A DNA stretch of 64,000 nucleotides from UBA6107 sp964459385 (lineage in GTDB: Bacteria; Chloroflexota; Anaerolineae; Anaerolineales; Anaerolineaceae). The notes beneath the pieces are model-generated. The model saw nothing but the letters and a program-made list of their open reading frames with translations. It was not told the DNA's origin and made no database searches. Shown piece after piece: positions 50,806 to 61,287 of the stretch; the stretch's first letter is position 1; every line of letters begins with the position of its first letter. The stretch covers positions 1-64,000 of the forward strand of contig CAYWLG010000004.1 in assembly GCA_964459385.1 (NCBI GenBank), given 5' to 3'. Both the position numbers and the translations under genes were made by a program.

Positions 50806-51318
50806 TTACTCGATGATCGCCGAGTGGGTGGGCTTGGTTACCGTTTGTGACTCTTGCACGATCAAATTCATCAACTGCAGCCGGGTGGTCAGAAACGTGC
50901 GTGCGGCTACGTTGGCCAGACGCTTGTAAACGAAATAGCCGATATCGTGGTCTTCTTCACACATCGGGATCAGCAGGCGGCTGTCCAGCTTAAGCAGGCG
51001 GCATTTGCTGGTCGTGGTGACCGTGCCGGTTCGCTGCCGTACCACCGGGGTCATGGCTGACCAGCCACACATGTCGAGCGGGCCCAGATGGGAGGTCATC
51101 ACTTTGCCATGCGAAGGCACGTAGACCTCAACGGTCATATCGCCTTCGAGCAGGATGTAGGTGAAATCCAACGGATCTCCCTCTGTGATCAATTCGTACC
51201 CAGGTTCCAGATCGATAACTGCCGAAGCAGTGGCAAGACGCGCCACTTGAAAGGGTTTCAGGTCTAAAAAGATCGGAATGGTTTTTAGTGTTTCGATGAT
51301 CTCGTTTTTCTTTGTCAT
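50806..51318 (-). CDS. Cyclic-nucleotide-binding-domain protein without HTH
   Basis: A 170-residue protein with one CRP-like cNMP-binding beta barrel (about 15-130): ELITEGDPLDFTYILLEGD is the start of the phosphate-binding cassette region, and GWSAMTPVVRQRTGTVTT fills the cassette position, though the RxS pattern for cAMP is altered. The C-terminal helix (LANVAARTFLTTRLQLMN) takes the dimer-helix position, but the protein stops before any winged helix, so it is not a DNA-binding regulator by itself. It may bind a nucleotide or redox partner. It sits between the FNT channel and hypA. Confidence 0.8.
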   Translation of the reverse strand: MTKKNEIIETLKTIPIFLDLKPFQVARLATASAVIDLEPGYELITEGDPLDFTYILLEGDMTVEVYVPSHGKVMTSHLGPLDMCGWSAMTPVVRQRTGTVTTTSKCRLLKLDSRLLIPMCEEDHDIGYFVYKRLANVAARTFLTTRLQLMNLIVQESQTVTKPTHSAIIE

Positions 51319-51430
51319 TTAAATCCTGATATCTTGTCTAGTCATCTTTATTCAAAGATAACAAAAATTACACAGGGCGAAAAGTGCTGTCCTTCCTGTC
51401 ACTTTAGCGGGTTGTCATATTAATCAGATT

Positions 51431-52279
51431 TTAATCTTTCTTCTTTATTGGGTAGGCAATCGCATAGAAAACGCCTACCAGACCGGCACCGCCAAGAATA
51501 TTCCCCAGGGTCACCGGCAGCAAATTCTTCAGCAAAAAATTTGCCCAGGTGAGGGTGGAAGTATCTATTTGAAGGGTGGAAATAAAACTGGCATCGAACC
51601 CCTTGAGCAGAATTGCCACCGGCAGAATATACATGTTGGCAACGCTGTGTTCAAACCCCGCGGCGATAAAGGCTGTGATCGGGAAGAGAATCGCAAGAAT
51701 TTTACCACCAGTGGAGGGAGAGCTATAGGTCATCCACACAGCCAGACAAACAAGAATGTTGCACAAAACGGCCAGTGTGAGTGCAGTCGGGAAGGAGTAG
51801 GTCAGTTTGTGAAGCGCGGTGGAAACCATTAATTTGCCCAGTTCGCCGTTGGAGGCCGTGTACAGCTTGCCAAAAAGCACCAGGCAGGCGATCAAAAGTG
51901 AACCGAGAAAATTCCCAATGTAGACGATCAGCCAGTTACGCAGCATGGCGGAGAGAGAAATTCGTTTATGGATGAGCGCGATCACCATCAGGTTATTGCC
52001 GGTGAACAGTTCTGCACCGGCCACCACCACCAGGATCAGGCCCAGGCAAAAGGTGAGCCCTGAAACGGTACGGACGACCCCGTAAGGCCATACCCCGCCC
52101 ATTCCCGTGGCAGAGACCGCAGAAAAGACAGCACCAAAAGCGATATAAGCGCCGGCCAAAATGGCGAGCACAAGAAGACGCAATGTGCCTGCCTGCGCTT
52201 TTTTAACGGCTGCGTCAACGGCTTTTTCGGCCATCTCGGCCGGGGCCAAACCCACTTGAAACAAATTTGCCTGTGACAT
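51431..52279 (-). CDS. Formate/nitrite transporter family channel
   Basis: A 282-residue FNT channel with six membrane segments. AYIAFGAVF, GLILVVVAGAELFTGNNLM and the second-half FEHSVANMYILP repeat are family marks, the latter with the pore His-x-x-x-N pattern. The frame begins at 52318, but GGAGGGATC fixes the ATG at 52279, 14 nt after the protease. FocA/NirC/HSC members carry formate, nitrite, hydrosulfide or acetate. Within a hydrogenase locus, formate is a reasonable guess, though no formate dehydrogenase is encoded here. Confidence 0.9.
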   Translation of the reverse strand: MSQANLFQVGLAPAEMAEKAVDAAVKKAQAGTLRLLVLAILAGAYIAFGAVFSAVSATGMGGVWPYGVVRTVSGLTFCLGLILVVVAGAELFTGNNLMVIALIHKRISLSAMLRNWLIVYIGNFLGSLLIACLVLFGKLYTASNGELGKLMVSTALHKLTYSFPTALTLAVLCNILVCLAVWMTYSSPSTGGKILAILFPITAFIAAGFEHSVANMYILPVAILLKGFDASFISTLQIDTSTLTWANFLLKNLLPVTLGNILGGAGLVGVFYAIAYPIKKKD

Positions 52280-52293
52280 GATCCCTCCTTCAG

Positions 52294-52782
52294 TTAATCT
52301 AGCGGAGATTTCAACCACTCTAAGATCTGTTCTGCTGCCGGTTCGACCAATTCTTTTGTCGCGCTCGATAAACTGCGGGTAAATTTGAACTCATACCCTC
52401 TCACAGAAACCAACCTGGCCTGCGGGCAGTGACCATGCAGCACCTGGCAGATGGAAAGCAGGGTATAGGCCGTCATGTGATGGGTGAATGGGGAGGATTG
52501 GTAAATGGGGGTCACGGTTTCGATATTGATCTCATTGGGTACATTGCCGGTGTGGGCGTCGATAAAGCAAACCCGCTCGTATTGGTCTAAGGTATCTGCC
52601 AACTCTGGGGTCAATTGCAGATGAAAATCAAACTCAAAATCTTTAAATTTGAGAGGGTATTCGTCATCCATTGTCGGTTCTGTTGGAAAGCCTAGTTTTT
52701 GCATAAGCCGGCTCATCACGAACCAGGCCACGCCATCATCCTGGCGGTCAATGTTGCCGTAAGAGAGAACGAGTGATTTCAA
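52294..52782 (-). CDS. Hydrogenase maturation protease (M52 family)
   Basis: A 162-residue endopeptidase of the HyaD/HoxW type that removes the C-terminal peptide of the large subunit after nickel insertion. SYGNIDRQDDGVAWFV gives the first nickel-sensing acidic residue (GNxxxxDDG form) and VCFIDAHTG the second; HHMTAYTLL has the metal-binding His. Its target is HoxH, encoded just upstream. It starts with TTG, preceded by AAGGAC, immediately after a strong terminator hairpin, so it is expressed by read-through or an unseen promoter. Confidence 0.9.
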   Translation of the reverse strand: MKSLVLSYGNIDRQDDGVAWFVMSRLMQKLGFPTEPTMDDEYPLKFKDFEFDFHLQLTPELADTLDQYERVCFIDAHTGNVPNEINIETVTPIYQSSPFTHHMTAYTLLSICQVLHGHCPQARLVSVRGYEFKFTRSLSSATKELVEPAAEQILEWLKSPLD

Positions 52783-52800
52783 TGCCTGTCCTTTGTAAAA

Positions 52801-52832
52801 AGCGATGCCAGTATTAGTCTACCGGCATCGCT
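52801..52832 (-). terminator. Strong hairpin between hoxH and the maturation protease
   Basis: A perfect 9-bp stem AGCGATGCC (52801-52809) with GGCATCGCT (52824-52832), 14-nt loop, and TTTTT on the minus strand. It lies within one co-oriented locus, so it should lower expression of the maturation genes relative to structural genes. Confidence 0.8.
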
Positions 52833-52856
52833 CTTTTTGGTCAATTACAACGGTTG

Positions 52857-54284
52857 CTAATCTCGGGTGAGGGTTTTCACAACCTCGTCGTCGGCGTCGC
52901 GGATTTCGACGATCATGGGCATTTGTCCCACTGCGTGAGTGGAGCAGGACAGGCAGGGATCGTGAGCGCGAATGGCGGCTTCAACGCGATTCAGCATGCC
53001 TTCACTAACCTCGGGGCCGGTAATGTAGGTTTTAGCTACACTGTCGACGGCTTCGCTCATGGCCCAGTTATTATGGCCGGTCGAAACGATCAGGTTCACT
53101 TTCTGGATCTTGCCGGTCTCATCCGCCCAATAATCATGGATGAGCGTACCGCGCGGGGCTTCGATCACACCCACGCCATGCGGTTGCGGATCGTGGCAGG
53201 TGTTGAGGATGTCGGTGCTCAAAATATCGGGGTCTTCCAGCAGGTCTTTGACGTGCTCGGCCGCGTAGAGGGTCTCGATCAGGCGGGCATAGTGATAGTA
53301 GAGGGTGTTCTCCACCGGTTTGCCGCCATTGATGGCTTTGAAGGCCATTAACTCTTCGTTGGCCATCGGGGTGGTCATCTTTACCGAGTTATTGCAGCGA
53401 CCAAGCGGACCTACACGATAGACGCCTTGCGGGTAACCGAGTTTCTTGTAGTAGGGGAATTTCAGATAAGACCAGTTCTCTACATGTTCGGCAATGTAAT
53501 CGAGGTAGTTGGCCGGTTCAAATTTTTCAAGCTGCTTGCCGGTGGAATCGATCAGGCGGATTTTGCCATTATAAAGTTCCAGAGCGTCTTCGTCGTTGAC
53601 CAGGCCGAAATAGCCGGTGGGGAAGACGGCGAACTTGGCAATGTCTTCCATATTGGCGGCGGCCCATTCTTTCATGATGGAAAGGCCGACTTTGATGGTG
53701 GCGATGGCGGCGTCATAGCCAGCCAGGATGTACTCGCGCTCAGATTTCTTGAGCGACTTATTGACACCACCGGGCACGGCAAACACGGGGTGAATGCGGC
53801 GACCACCCAGAGTGGCGATGATCTCCTGGCCCCATTTGCGCAGTTCAACGGCTTTCACGGTCAGATCGGGGTTGGCGGCCAGCAAACCGGCCACGTTGCG
53901 GGTGGCGGGGTCACTGTCGAAGCCCAATAATAGATCAGGGCCGGCCAGTTCAAAGAAGTGCATCCCGTGGGACTGCACGATCTGGCCCATGTGCATCAAC
54001 TCGCGCAGCAGTGAAGCTGGGCGGGGCGGTTTGGCGCCCAAAAGGGCGTCGCCAGCCTTGGCTGAAGCCAGATGGTGGCTGACGGGGCAAATGCCGCAGA
54101 TGCGCGGGGTAATGTAGGGCATTTCAAAGAACATACGCCCTTCGCAGAATTTTTCAAAACCGCGAAATTCGTTTACGTGCAGATAAGCATGATCCACTTT
54201 ACCGGCATCGTTCAGGCGGATGGTAACTTTCGCATGACCTTCGATACGGGTAACGGGTTCAATGGTGATTTTTTGAGCAACCAT
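52857..54284 (-). CDS. hoxH: [NiFe]-hydrogenase large subunit, group 3 (HoxH-like)
   Basis: A 475-residue catalytic subunit holding the Ni-Fe(CN)2CO centre. The N-terminal ligand pair is Cys63 and Cys66 in RICGICPVSHH; the C-terminal pair is Cys444 and Cys447 in DPCLSCSTH. After His450 a 25-residue peptide (AVGQMP... to the end) remains to be cleaved, close to the 24 residues removed from Ralstonia HoxH. The motifs fit soluble group 3 (3d-like) enzymes, which couple H2 to NAD(P). AGGAGG precedes the ATG. No twin-arginine partner, so cytosolic. Last gene before the hairpin. Confidence 0.95.
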   Translation of the reverse strand: MVAQKITIEPVTRIEGHAKVTIRLNDAGKVDHAYLHVNEFRGFEKFCEGRMFFEMPYITPRICGICPVSHHLASAKAGDALLGAKPPRPASLLRELMHMGQIVQSHGMHFFELAGPDLLLGFDSDPATRNVAGLLAANPDLTVKAVELRKWGQEIIATLGGRRIHPVFAVPGGVNKSLKKSEREYILAGYDAAIATIKVGLSIMKEWAAANMEDIAKFAVFPTGYFGLVNDEDALELYNGKIRLIDSTGKQLEKFEPANYLDYIAEHVENWSYLKFPYYKKLGYPQGVYRVGPLGRCNNSVKMTTPMANEELMAFKAINGGKPVENTLYYHYARLIETLYAAEHVKDLLEDPDILSTDILNTCHDPQPHGVGVIEAPRGTLIHDYWADETGKIQKVNLIVSTGHNNWAMSEAVDSVAKTYITGPEVSEGMLNRVEAAIRAHDPCLSCSTHAVGQMPMIVEIRDADDEVVKTLTRD

Positions 54285-54303
54285 TATTTCATCCTCCTAA
54301 AAA

Positions 54304-54846
54304 TTAATGCCAGTGAAGCTTGTCACCCTTCATCTCAGGAACACGTCCCTGAGCGAGTTCGCTCAATACGTAGAAGATGGTGTCAGCATCGGGTGGGCAG
54401 CCGGGTACAAAAACATCCACCGGAACCACCTCTTGCAGGGCACGCACTTTGGTGGGCACGGCCAATTCGGGGTCGTTGGGGATATGTCCGCTTTCGTCGG
54501 TGCTTTCAGTTTCGACATAGGCACGTTTCAATGATTCTTCGATGGTGAAGAAATTGCGCATGGCAGGCACGCCACCGAAAACAGCGCAGTCACCCAAAGC
54601 AACCAGTATTTTACAGTGCTTGCGCATATTCAAAGCGACTTCTTCGTTGGCCGTATTGTTGATGCCGCCTTCGAGCACGCCGACATCCACACCGGATTCA
54701 TCGGGGTGTTTGAGGTCGGTGATCGGGGTGGAACGCAACTCGGCCAGTTCGAGCACCTTCGCAATTCGTTCGTCCATATCCAATAAAGACATGTGGCAGC
54801 CTGCGCAGCCGGCCATCCAATCTGATGAGACTTTTGGTTTTCCCAT
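54304..54846 (-). CDS. hoxY: [NiFe]-hydrogenase small subunit (HoxY-like)
   Basis: A 180-residue short small subunit with only the proximal [4Fe-4S] cluster: Cys14 and Cys17 in MAGCAGCHMSLLD, Cys87 in ALGDCAVFGG and Cys150 in VPGCPPD. It lacks the medial and distal cluster domain and the Tat signal of membrane enzymes, as is normal for HoxY/MvhG-type subunits. It passes electrons from the nickel site to the NuoG-like subunit encoded next to it. AAGGAG precedes the ATG. Confidence 0.94.
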   Translation of the reverse strand: MGKPKVSSDWMAGCAGCHMSLLDMDERIAKVLELAELRSTPITDLKHPDESGVDVGVLEGGINNTANEEVALNMRKHCKILVALGDCAVFGGVPAMRNFFTIEESLKRAYVETESTDESGHIPNDPELAVPTKVRALQEVVPVDVFVPGCPPDADTIFYVLSELAQGRVPEMKGDKLHWH

Positions 54847-54875
54847 TTGTTCTCCTTCAATTCCTCAATTGCTGG

Positions 54876-56825
54876 TTAATCTTCAATGGCAACGATGGAG
54901 ACGCGCTTGTGCAGGTCTTTCATCCATTCGTCATCCAGTTTGGTGTCCATTTTGGCAGCCAGGGCGGCCAGGGTCTCGTCAACCGGTTTCACGTCTTCGG
55001 CCGGGGTGAGGGCGCGGGCAGCCTTCTGCAAGCGGCCATCCAGGCTGAGGTAATGGCCTTCCTGTTCCAGCCAGGTGGCGGCCGGGAAGACGACATCGGC
55101 AGCGGCGGTGAGGGCTGAAGCATAGCTGGCGATGACCACTTTGAAAGCTACTTTCTCGAGGTCTTTGACGGCTTTTTGTGAAAGCTCATCGTCACCCAGA
55201 GCGATAACGGCGGCTTTGGCAGCATCGGCTTTGACCGATTTTTCCAAACCCAACTGGGCGGCAGCCAGGCTGTTGGCTTCACCCTTGACACTGATCAGGG
55301 TGGCATTGATCAATTCTGCGAAGGCTTTCAGAGCAGCAGGTGAAACACCCTTTTCGTAAACGATGACGGGTTTTTCAGCAGCAGCGATCACAAAAGCGGC
55401 ATCGAGATATTCTTCAGATTTCAAACCGGTCTTGTCGGCGAAGGTATCCAGTTCGTCCGCTTTGACGCTGGTTTTGCCTTTGGCAAGGCCCAATTTCACC
55501 ACGGCGGCAGATAAGGCATGGAGCACGTCTTCTGCACTGCCTTTGGCGTTCTTAAGGGCTTTGTTGGCCAGGCAATCGAGTTCATTTTCTTTGCTGTCAA
55601 CCACCAGCAAGCGCGGGCCGTTACCCAGAACACGTTTGATGAAGAAACCGGCCACCTGGTGTTCTTTCACCAGATCGGTGCCGATCACCATGAATCCATC
55701 GCCCTTGAGCATATCGGCGAGCTTGCCTTCAAAGGAGCTGCCCAGTTCTTCAGCGAACTTGGCGGCAGATTCGGTGTAGGCGCCTTCTTCGGTGGTGGTG
55801 ACCATCGCGCTGCCCATGCCATCGGCAAAGAGCTTCTTGAAGTGGTAAAGGGTCTCAACCGGCTGGCGGGTCGAAACAACGGCTTCGAGGGCATCCGCTT
55901 TGCCTTTGTAGGTAGTTAATTGAGAGGCGGCAGCATCCAGTGCTTCGGCCCAGGTGGCGGCCTTGAGGGCGCCGTTCTTGCGCACCATGGGGGTAACGAT
56001 GCGGTCGCACTTTTCGGTCATGGGTTCGAAGCGGCCTTTTTCACAGACAACCCCTTCGGTGATTGGGGCATCCCAATTGCCTTCGATGCGGATGAGGCCG
56101 TTGTCACGGCTGTAAACTTTGAGCCCGCAGCCCACAGAGCAGCCAGCGCAGACGGTTTCGGTGACGTCCACCTGCTCATCATGGCCACGATAAGCGCTCC
56201 AGCGATCGATCAGAGCACCGGTTGGGCAGACCTGAACGCACATACCACAGGAAATGCAGGTGCTTTCGCCCAATGAGACGCCGGTATCAGCTACCAAAAT
56301 GGAGCGTGCACCGCGTTCTTCAAAACCGAGCGTGTAATTGCCCACGAGTTCACCGCAGGCACGCACGCAGCGGCGGCACAGAATGCAGCGGTTGTTTTCA
56401 AGGATGATGTAGGGATGGGAAGCATCCATAGGATAAGGCTGCCAGTTTGGCTGCAAAGGCCAGTGGGTCATGCCTTCGTTGTAAGCGGAATTTTGCAGTT
56501 CACAATCGCCGCCGCTGACCTGGCAGTAGGGGCAGAAGTGGTTGCGTTCGCTGAAGATGAGGGTCAGCACGAATTTGCGCGCTTCTTTCACTTTGGCGGT
56601 GTCGGTGTGAATGACCATATTGGGGCTGACCGGCATGGTGCAGGAAGGCTGTAATGTGCGGGCGCCTTCCACCTCCACCAGGCACAGACGACAGCCGCCG
56701 TAGGGGGTCAGGTGGGGATGATCGCATAAGGTTGGAATTTCAATTCCGGCTGATTGTGCGGCTCGTAATACTGTGGTACCTTCTGGAACTTCCAGTTGTT
56801 TGCCATCGATCGTAACGGTGACCAT
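54876..56825 (-). CDS. NuoG-like iron-sulfur electron-wire subunit
   Basis: A 649-residue protein. Clusters in order: [2Fe-2S] Cys34, Cys45, Cys48, Cys62; His-ligated [4Fe-4S] His96, Cys98, Cys101, Cys108; two ferredoxin-type [4Fe-4S] (147/150/153/157 and 190/193/196/200); and the N7-like Cys226, Cys229, Cys233, Cys261. Residues 270-649 form a molybdopterin-oxidoreductase-like region with Ala/Lys-rich helices but no recognisable metal ligand, so it is probably structural, as in complex I. The classical HoxU of group 3d hydrogenases is only about 240 residues, so this subunit is closer to NuoG. It would link the diaphorase modules with HoxY. Confidence 0.9.
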   Translation of the reverse strand: MVTVTIDGKQLEVPEGTTVLRAAQSAGIEIPTLCDHPHLTPYGGCRLCLVEVEGARTLQPSCTMPVSPNMVIHTDTAKVKEARKFVLTLIFSERNHFCPYCQVSGGDCELQNSAYNEGMTHWPLQPNWQPYPMDASHPYIILENNRCILCRRCVRACGELVGNYTLGFEERGARSILVADTGVSLGESTCISCGMCVQVCPTGALIDRWSAYRGHDEQVDVTETVCAGCSVGCGLKVYSRDNGLIRIEGNWDAPITEGVVCEKGRFEPMTEKCDRIVTPMVRKNGALKAATWAEALDAAASQLTTYKGKADALEAVVSTRQPVETLYHFKKLFADGMGSAMVTTTEEGAYTESAAKFAEELGSSFEGKLADMLKGDGFMVIGTDLVKEHQVAGFFIKRVLGNGPRLLVVDSKENELDCLANKALKNAKGSAEDVLHALSAAVVKLGLAKGKTSVKADELDTFADKTGLKSEEYLDAAFVIAAAEKPVIVYEKGVSPAALKAFAELINATLISVKGEANSLAAAQLGLEKSVKADAAKAAVIALGDDELSQKAVKDLEKVAFKVVIASYASALTAAADVVFPAATWLEQEGHYLSLDGRLQKAARALTPAEDVKPVDETLAALAAKMDTKLDDEWMKDLHKRVSIVAIED

Positions 56826-56863
56826 TAGTGAACCTCTCCTATCAAAAAATCTCTAGATTAATG

Positions 56864-58498
<1,635 letters not shown>

Positions 58499-58509
58499 GT
58501 ATGCCTCCT

Positions 58510-58989
58510 TTAGTGATACTTGGCCAGAATAGAGGGGATCTCTTTGGGGTCAACATTCCCGTAAATGTCATCGTCGATGACCATCACGGGGCCGACGCCG
58601 CAAATCCCAAGACAACTGGTGGTCAATAGTGACCACTTACCGTCAGGGCTGGTTTCTTCATTTTTGAGGTGAAGTTCGTCCATCAGCACCTGCCAGACTT
58701 CTCTTCCCCCGGCAACATGGCAGGGGGCGTTCTCGCAAAACTGGATCACATGGCGACCACGCGGTTTTGTCGAGAGCATCCGATAAAAACTGGCTACCGA
58801 AAAGAGTTGGCTTTTCGGCAAGTGTAATTGGCAACTGATCTCATCCAGGGCTTCGGCGGGTAAATACCCGATTGCCCGATTGACATCCGTAAGGATCGGA
58901 ATCAGTTCGTCTTGTTTCGCACCATAACGGTCGATGGCGGCTGCCACGCTTTCGCGGATCAATTTGCCATCTATTGCTTCAATTGTCAT
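58510..58989 (-). CDS. NuoE-like [2Fe-2S] subunit 1
   Basis: A 159-residue thioredoxin-fold [2Fe-2S] protein. Ligands are in QFCENAPCHVAGG (C-x4-C) and SCLGICGVGP (C-x3-C). An N-terminal helical bundle (about 10-70) matches NuoE/HoxE. It pairs with NuoF 1, which begins 11 nt downstream. TAGGAGGAAGAG precedes the ATG. It has only low similarity by eye to the second NuoE of the same locus (61845), so the two are not a recent duplication. Confidence 0.93.
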   Translation of the reverse strand: MTIEAIDGKLIRESVAAAIDRYGAKQDELIPILTDVNRAIGYLPAEALDEISCQLHLPKSQLFSVASFYRMLSTKPRGRHVIQFCENAPCHVAGGREVWQVLMDELHLKNEETSPDGKWSLLTTSCLGICGVGPVMVIDDDIYGNVDPKEIPSILAKYH

Positions 58990-59055
58990 TTCTCTTCCTC
59001 CTAGCTGCGTTGATCGGACGTGCCTGGAACGACGGGGTCTGAAAATGCGCCCCGA

Positions 59056-60837
59056 TTAATTGATGACAATGGCGTTAAAGTTACAAACCTGCATACAAAT
59101 GCCGCAGCGGATGCAGACATCCGGGTCGATGACGTGGGTCTGGCGACGTTCGCCAGTAATGGCTGATACCGGGCAATTGCGGGCGCAAACGGTACAACCG
59201 GTGCAAACACCCTCCACGATCTCGTAGCGGATCAAGGATTTGCAAACTTTTGCCGGACAACGTTTTTCGTAGATATGGGCTTCGTACTCATCGCGGAAAT
59301 GCTTGAGGGTGCTTTCCACGGGGTTCGGTGCTCCCTGACCCAGACCGCACAAACTGGTCGATTTGATCTCGGTGCAGAGCATTTCGAGCGTTTCGATGTC
59401 GCCATCTTGACCCTTGCCGTCGCAGATGCGCTGCAAGATCTCAAGGATGCGACGGGTACCCACGCGGCAGGGCGTGCATTTGCCGCAGCTCTCATCCTGG
59501 GTGAATTCCATGAAGAAGCGGGCGATATCGACCATGCAGGTGCCTTCGTCCATCACGACGAGGCCGCCTGAGCCCATGATCGAACCGGCTTTACTGAGTT
59601 CTTCATAGTCCATGTGCAGGTCTAAGAATTCTTTTGGCAAGCAGCCGCCCATAGGGCCGCCGGTTTGAATGGCTTTGAACTCTTTGTCGTCTTTAATACC
59701 ACCGCCGACATCGAAAATGATCTCACGCAGGGTCAACCCAAAAGGAACTTCGATGAGGCCGGAGTGTTTTACGTCGCCGGCCAGGGCGAAGGTCTTGGTT
59801 CCCTTCGATTTTTCGGTGCCCATGCTGGCGTACCATTCGGGCCCCTGCAGGATGATCTGCGGAATGTTGGAGAAGGTCTCAACATTGTTGATGTTGGAGG
59901 GTTTCATGAAAAGGCCTTTGACAGCCGGGAAGGGCGGACGCGGACGTGGTTCGCCGCGGCGGCCTTCGATGGAGGACATCAAAGCGGTCTCTTCACCACA
60001 AACAAAGGCACCGGCGCCCATGCGAACTTCGAGGTCGAAGTCAAAGCCAGAGCCCATGATATCTTTGCCCAGCAAGCCCATCGCGCGGGCCTGTTTAATG
60101 GCGATGTTGAGGGTGCGCACAGCAATCGGGTATTCGGCACGGCAGTAAATGTACCCCTGGTTGGCACCAATGGCGTAAGCGCCGATGATCATGCCTTCGA
60201 GCACCGAATGAGGATCACCTTCGAGCACGCGGCGGTTCATAAACGCACCAGGATCGCCCTCATCGGCGTTGCAGATGATGTATTTGGGGGTCTCAGCCGA
60301 AGCCCGGGCAAATTGCCACTTCTTGCCGGTGGGGAACCCAGCGCCACCACGTCCGCGCAGGCCAGAGGCCAGCACGATATCGATTACCTGCTCGGGTGTG
60401 TCTTCACTTAATACCTTGCCAAGTGCCTGATAGCCATCTTCGGCCAGATAATCTTCGATGTTCTCCGGGTCGATCTTGCCGCAGTTGCGCAAGACAACAC
60501 GGACTTCTTTGGCTGTTGGGGCGCTTAATTCTTCGTCAGAAACTTTTTTGTCTTCGGAGACAAATTTTTCGGCTGTTCGTCCTTTTAAGAAATGCTCTTC
60601 GACGAGATAAGCCATATCGTCGGGTGAAAAACCGGAATAATGGACCCCTTCGGGATACACCATCATTTCGGGTCCATCAGCGCATCCACCGATGCGGGAA
60701 GTTTCGAGTACCTGAACTTCATCGATCAGCCCCTGAGCGACGAGCTCGTCCTGGAAGGCATCCATTGACTCATGCGCGCCGCGTTTCAGGCATTCTGGAT
60801 CGACACAAAATAAAACATGCGAACGATAATACTTCAT
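59056..60837 (-). CDS. NuoF-like subunit 2 with C-terminal 2x[4Fe-4S] (HydB/HndC type)
   Basis: A 593-residue flavoprotein of the HydB/HndC type found in electron-bifurcating hydrogenases. N-terminal thioredoxin-type domain with Cys11, Cys16 and Cys52 (a fourth ligand position is Arg48). Core: GLRGRGGAGFPTGKKW and CNADEGDPGAFMNRR, the form seen in HydB-type subunits, then SCGKCTPCRVGTRR. C-terminal: RCPAKVC followed by two ferredoxin motifs, CTGCTVCARNC and CIRCGICMQVC. The extra clusters are where ferredoxin is thought to be reduced or oxidised. The Shine-Dalgarno is weak (AAGG). Likely partners are HndB-like and NuoE 2. Confidence 0.94.
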   Translation of the reverse strand: MKYYRSHVLFCVDPECLKRGAHESMDAFQDELVAQGLIDEVQVLETSRIGGCADGPEMMVYPEGVHYSGFSPDDMAYLVEEHFLKGRTAEKFVSEDKKVSDEELSAPTAKEVRVVLRNCGKIDPENIEDYLAEDGYQALGKVLSEDTPEQVIDIVLASGLRGRGGAGFPTGKKWQFARASAETPKYIICNADEGDPGAFMNRRVLEGDPHSVLEGMIIGAYAIGANQGYIYCRAEYPIAVRTLNIAIKQARAMGLLGKDIMGSGFDFDLEVRMGAGAFVCGEETALMSSIEGRRGEPRPRPPFPAVKGLFMKPSNINNVETFSNIPQIILQGPEWYASMGTEKSKGTKTFALAGDVKHSGLIEVPFGLTLREIIFDVGGGIKDDKEFKAIQTGGPMGGCLPKEFLDLHMDYEELSKAGSIMGSGGLVVMDEGTCMVDIARFFMEFTQDESCGKCTPCRVGTRRILEILQRICDGKGQDGDIETLEMLCTEIKSTSLCGLGQGAPNPVESTLKHFRDEYEAHIYEKRCPAKVCKSLIRYEIVEGVCTGCTVCARNCPVSAITGERRQTHVIDPDVCIRCGICMQVCNFNAIVIN

Positions 60838-60884
60838 TTGAACAACCTTATTTGCTGTGATTGATTAGGTCTCAACCGGCCTAA

Positions 60885-61253
60885 TTACATTTGAATGACG
60901 TGATCTGCAACCGGTTTCCCGTTTACGACATGCTCTTTGAGGATCTTTTTGGCGATATCTGAATTGACTTTGCCGTAGGTCACTTTGGGCTGATCGCCAA
61001 TCACTACCTGCACAATGGGCTCTTTTTCGCACAGGCCAATGCAGCCGGTCTGGGTGACGATAATGCCGTTCAGGGATTCACTTTCGATGGTATCCAAAAT
61101 AGCTTTCATGGTCTCGCGTGCACCGGCAGCGATGCCGCAGGTGCCCATGCCCACGATAACCTGGGCGGTGCCTTCAGCAGTTTTCATTTCGCGTTTCTTT
61201 AATGCTTCTTCACGTGCTTTCTTTAAGTCTTCGAGGCTCTTAATTGTCGACAT
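60885..61253 (-). CDS. HndB-like thioredoxin-fold [2Fe-2S] protein
   Basis: A 122-residue protein. After a charged helix (1-30) a thioredoxin-like [2Fe-2S] domain shows VGMGTCGIAAGARE with Cys39, and TQTGCIGLCEKEP with Cys71 and Cys75. Only three cysteines are seen, as is common in this family, so the fourth ligand is unclear. In Desulfovibrio Hnd this is the subunit between HndA (NuoE) and HndC (NuoF); the same order is kept here, with a HATPase gene inserted. TGGAG precedes the ATG. Confidence 0.9.
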   Translation of the reverse strand: MSTIKSLEDLKKAREEALKKREMKTAEGTAQVIVGMGTCGIAAGARETMKAILDTIESESLNGIIVTQTGCIGLCEKEPIVQVVIGDQPKVTYGKVNSDIAKKILKEHVVNGKPVADHVIQM

Positions 61254-61287
61254 TTTTACTCCAGCAGACTTGAAAATATGGTTTTTT

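Noticed and set aside
54876..56825. Formate dehydrogenase or nitrate-reductase-type catalytic subunit
   Set aside because: Although the C-terminal half is molybdopterin-oxidoreductase-like, no Sec/Cys/Ser/Asp metal-ligand motif is apparent and the protein has the full NuoG cluster set beside NuoE, NuoF and HoxY.
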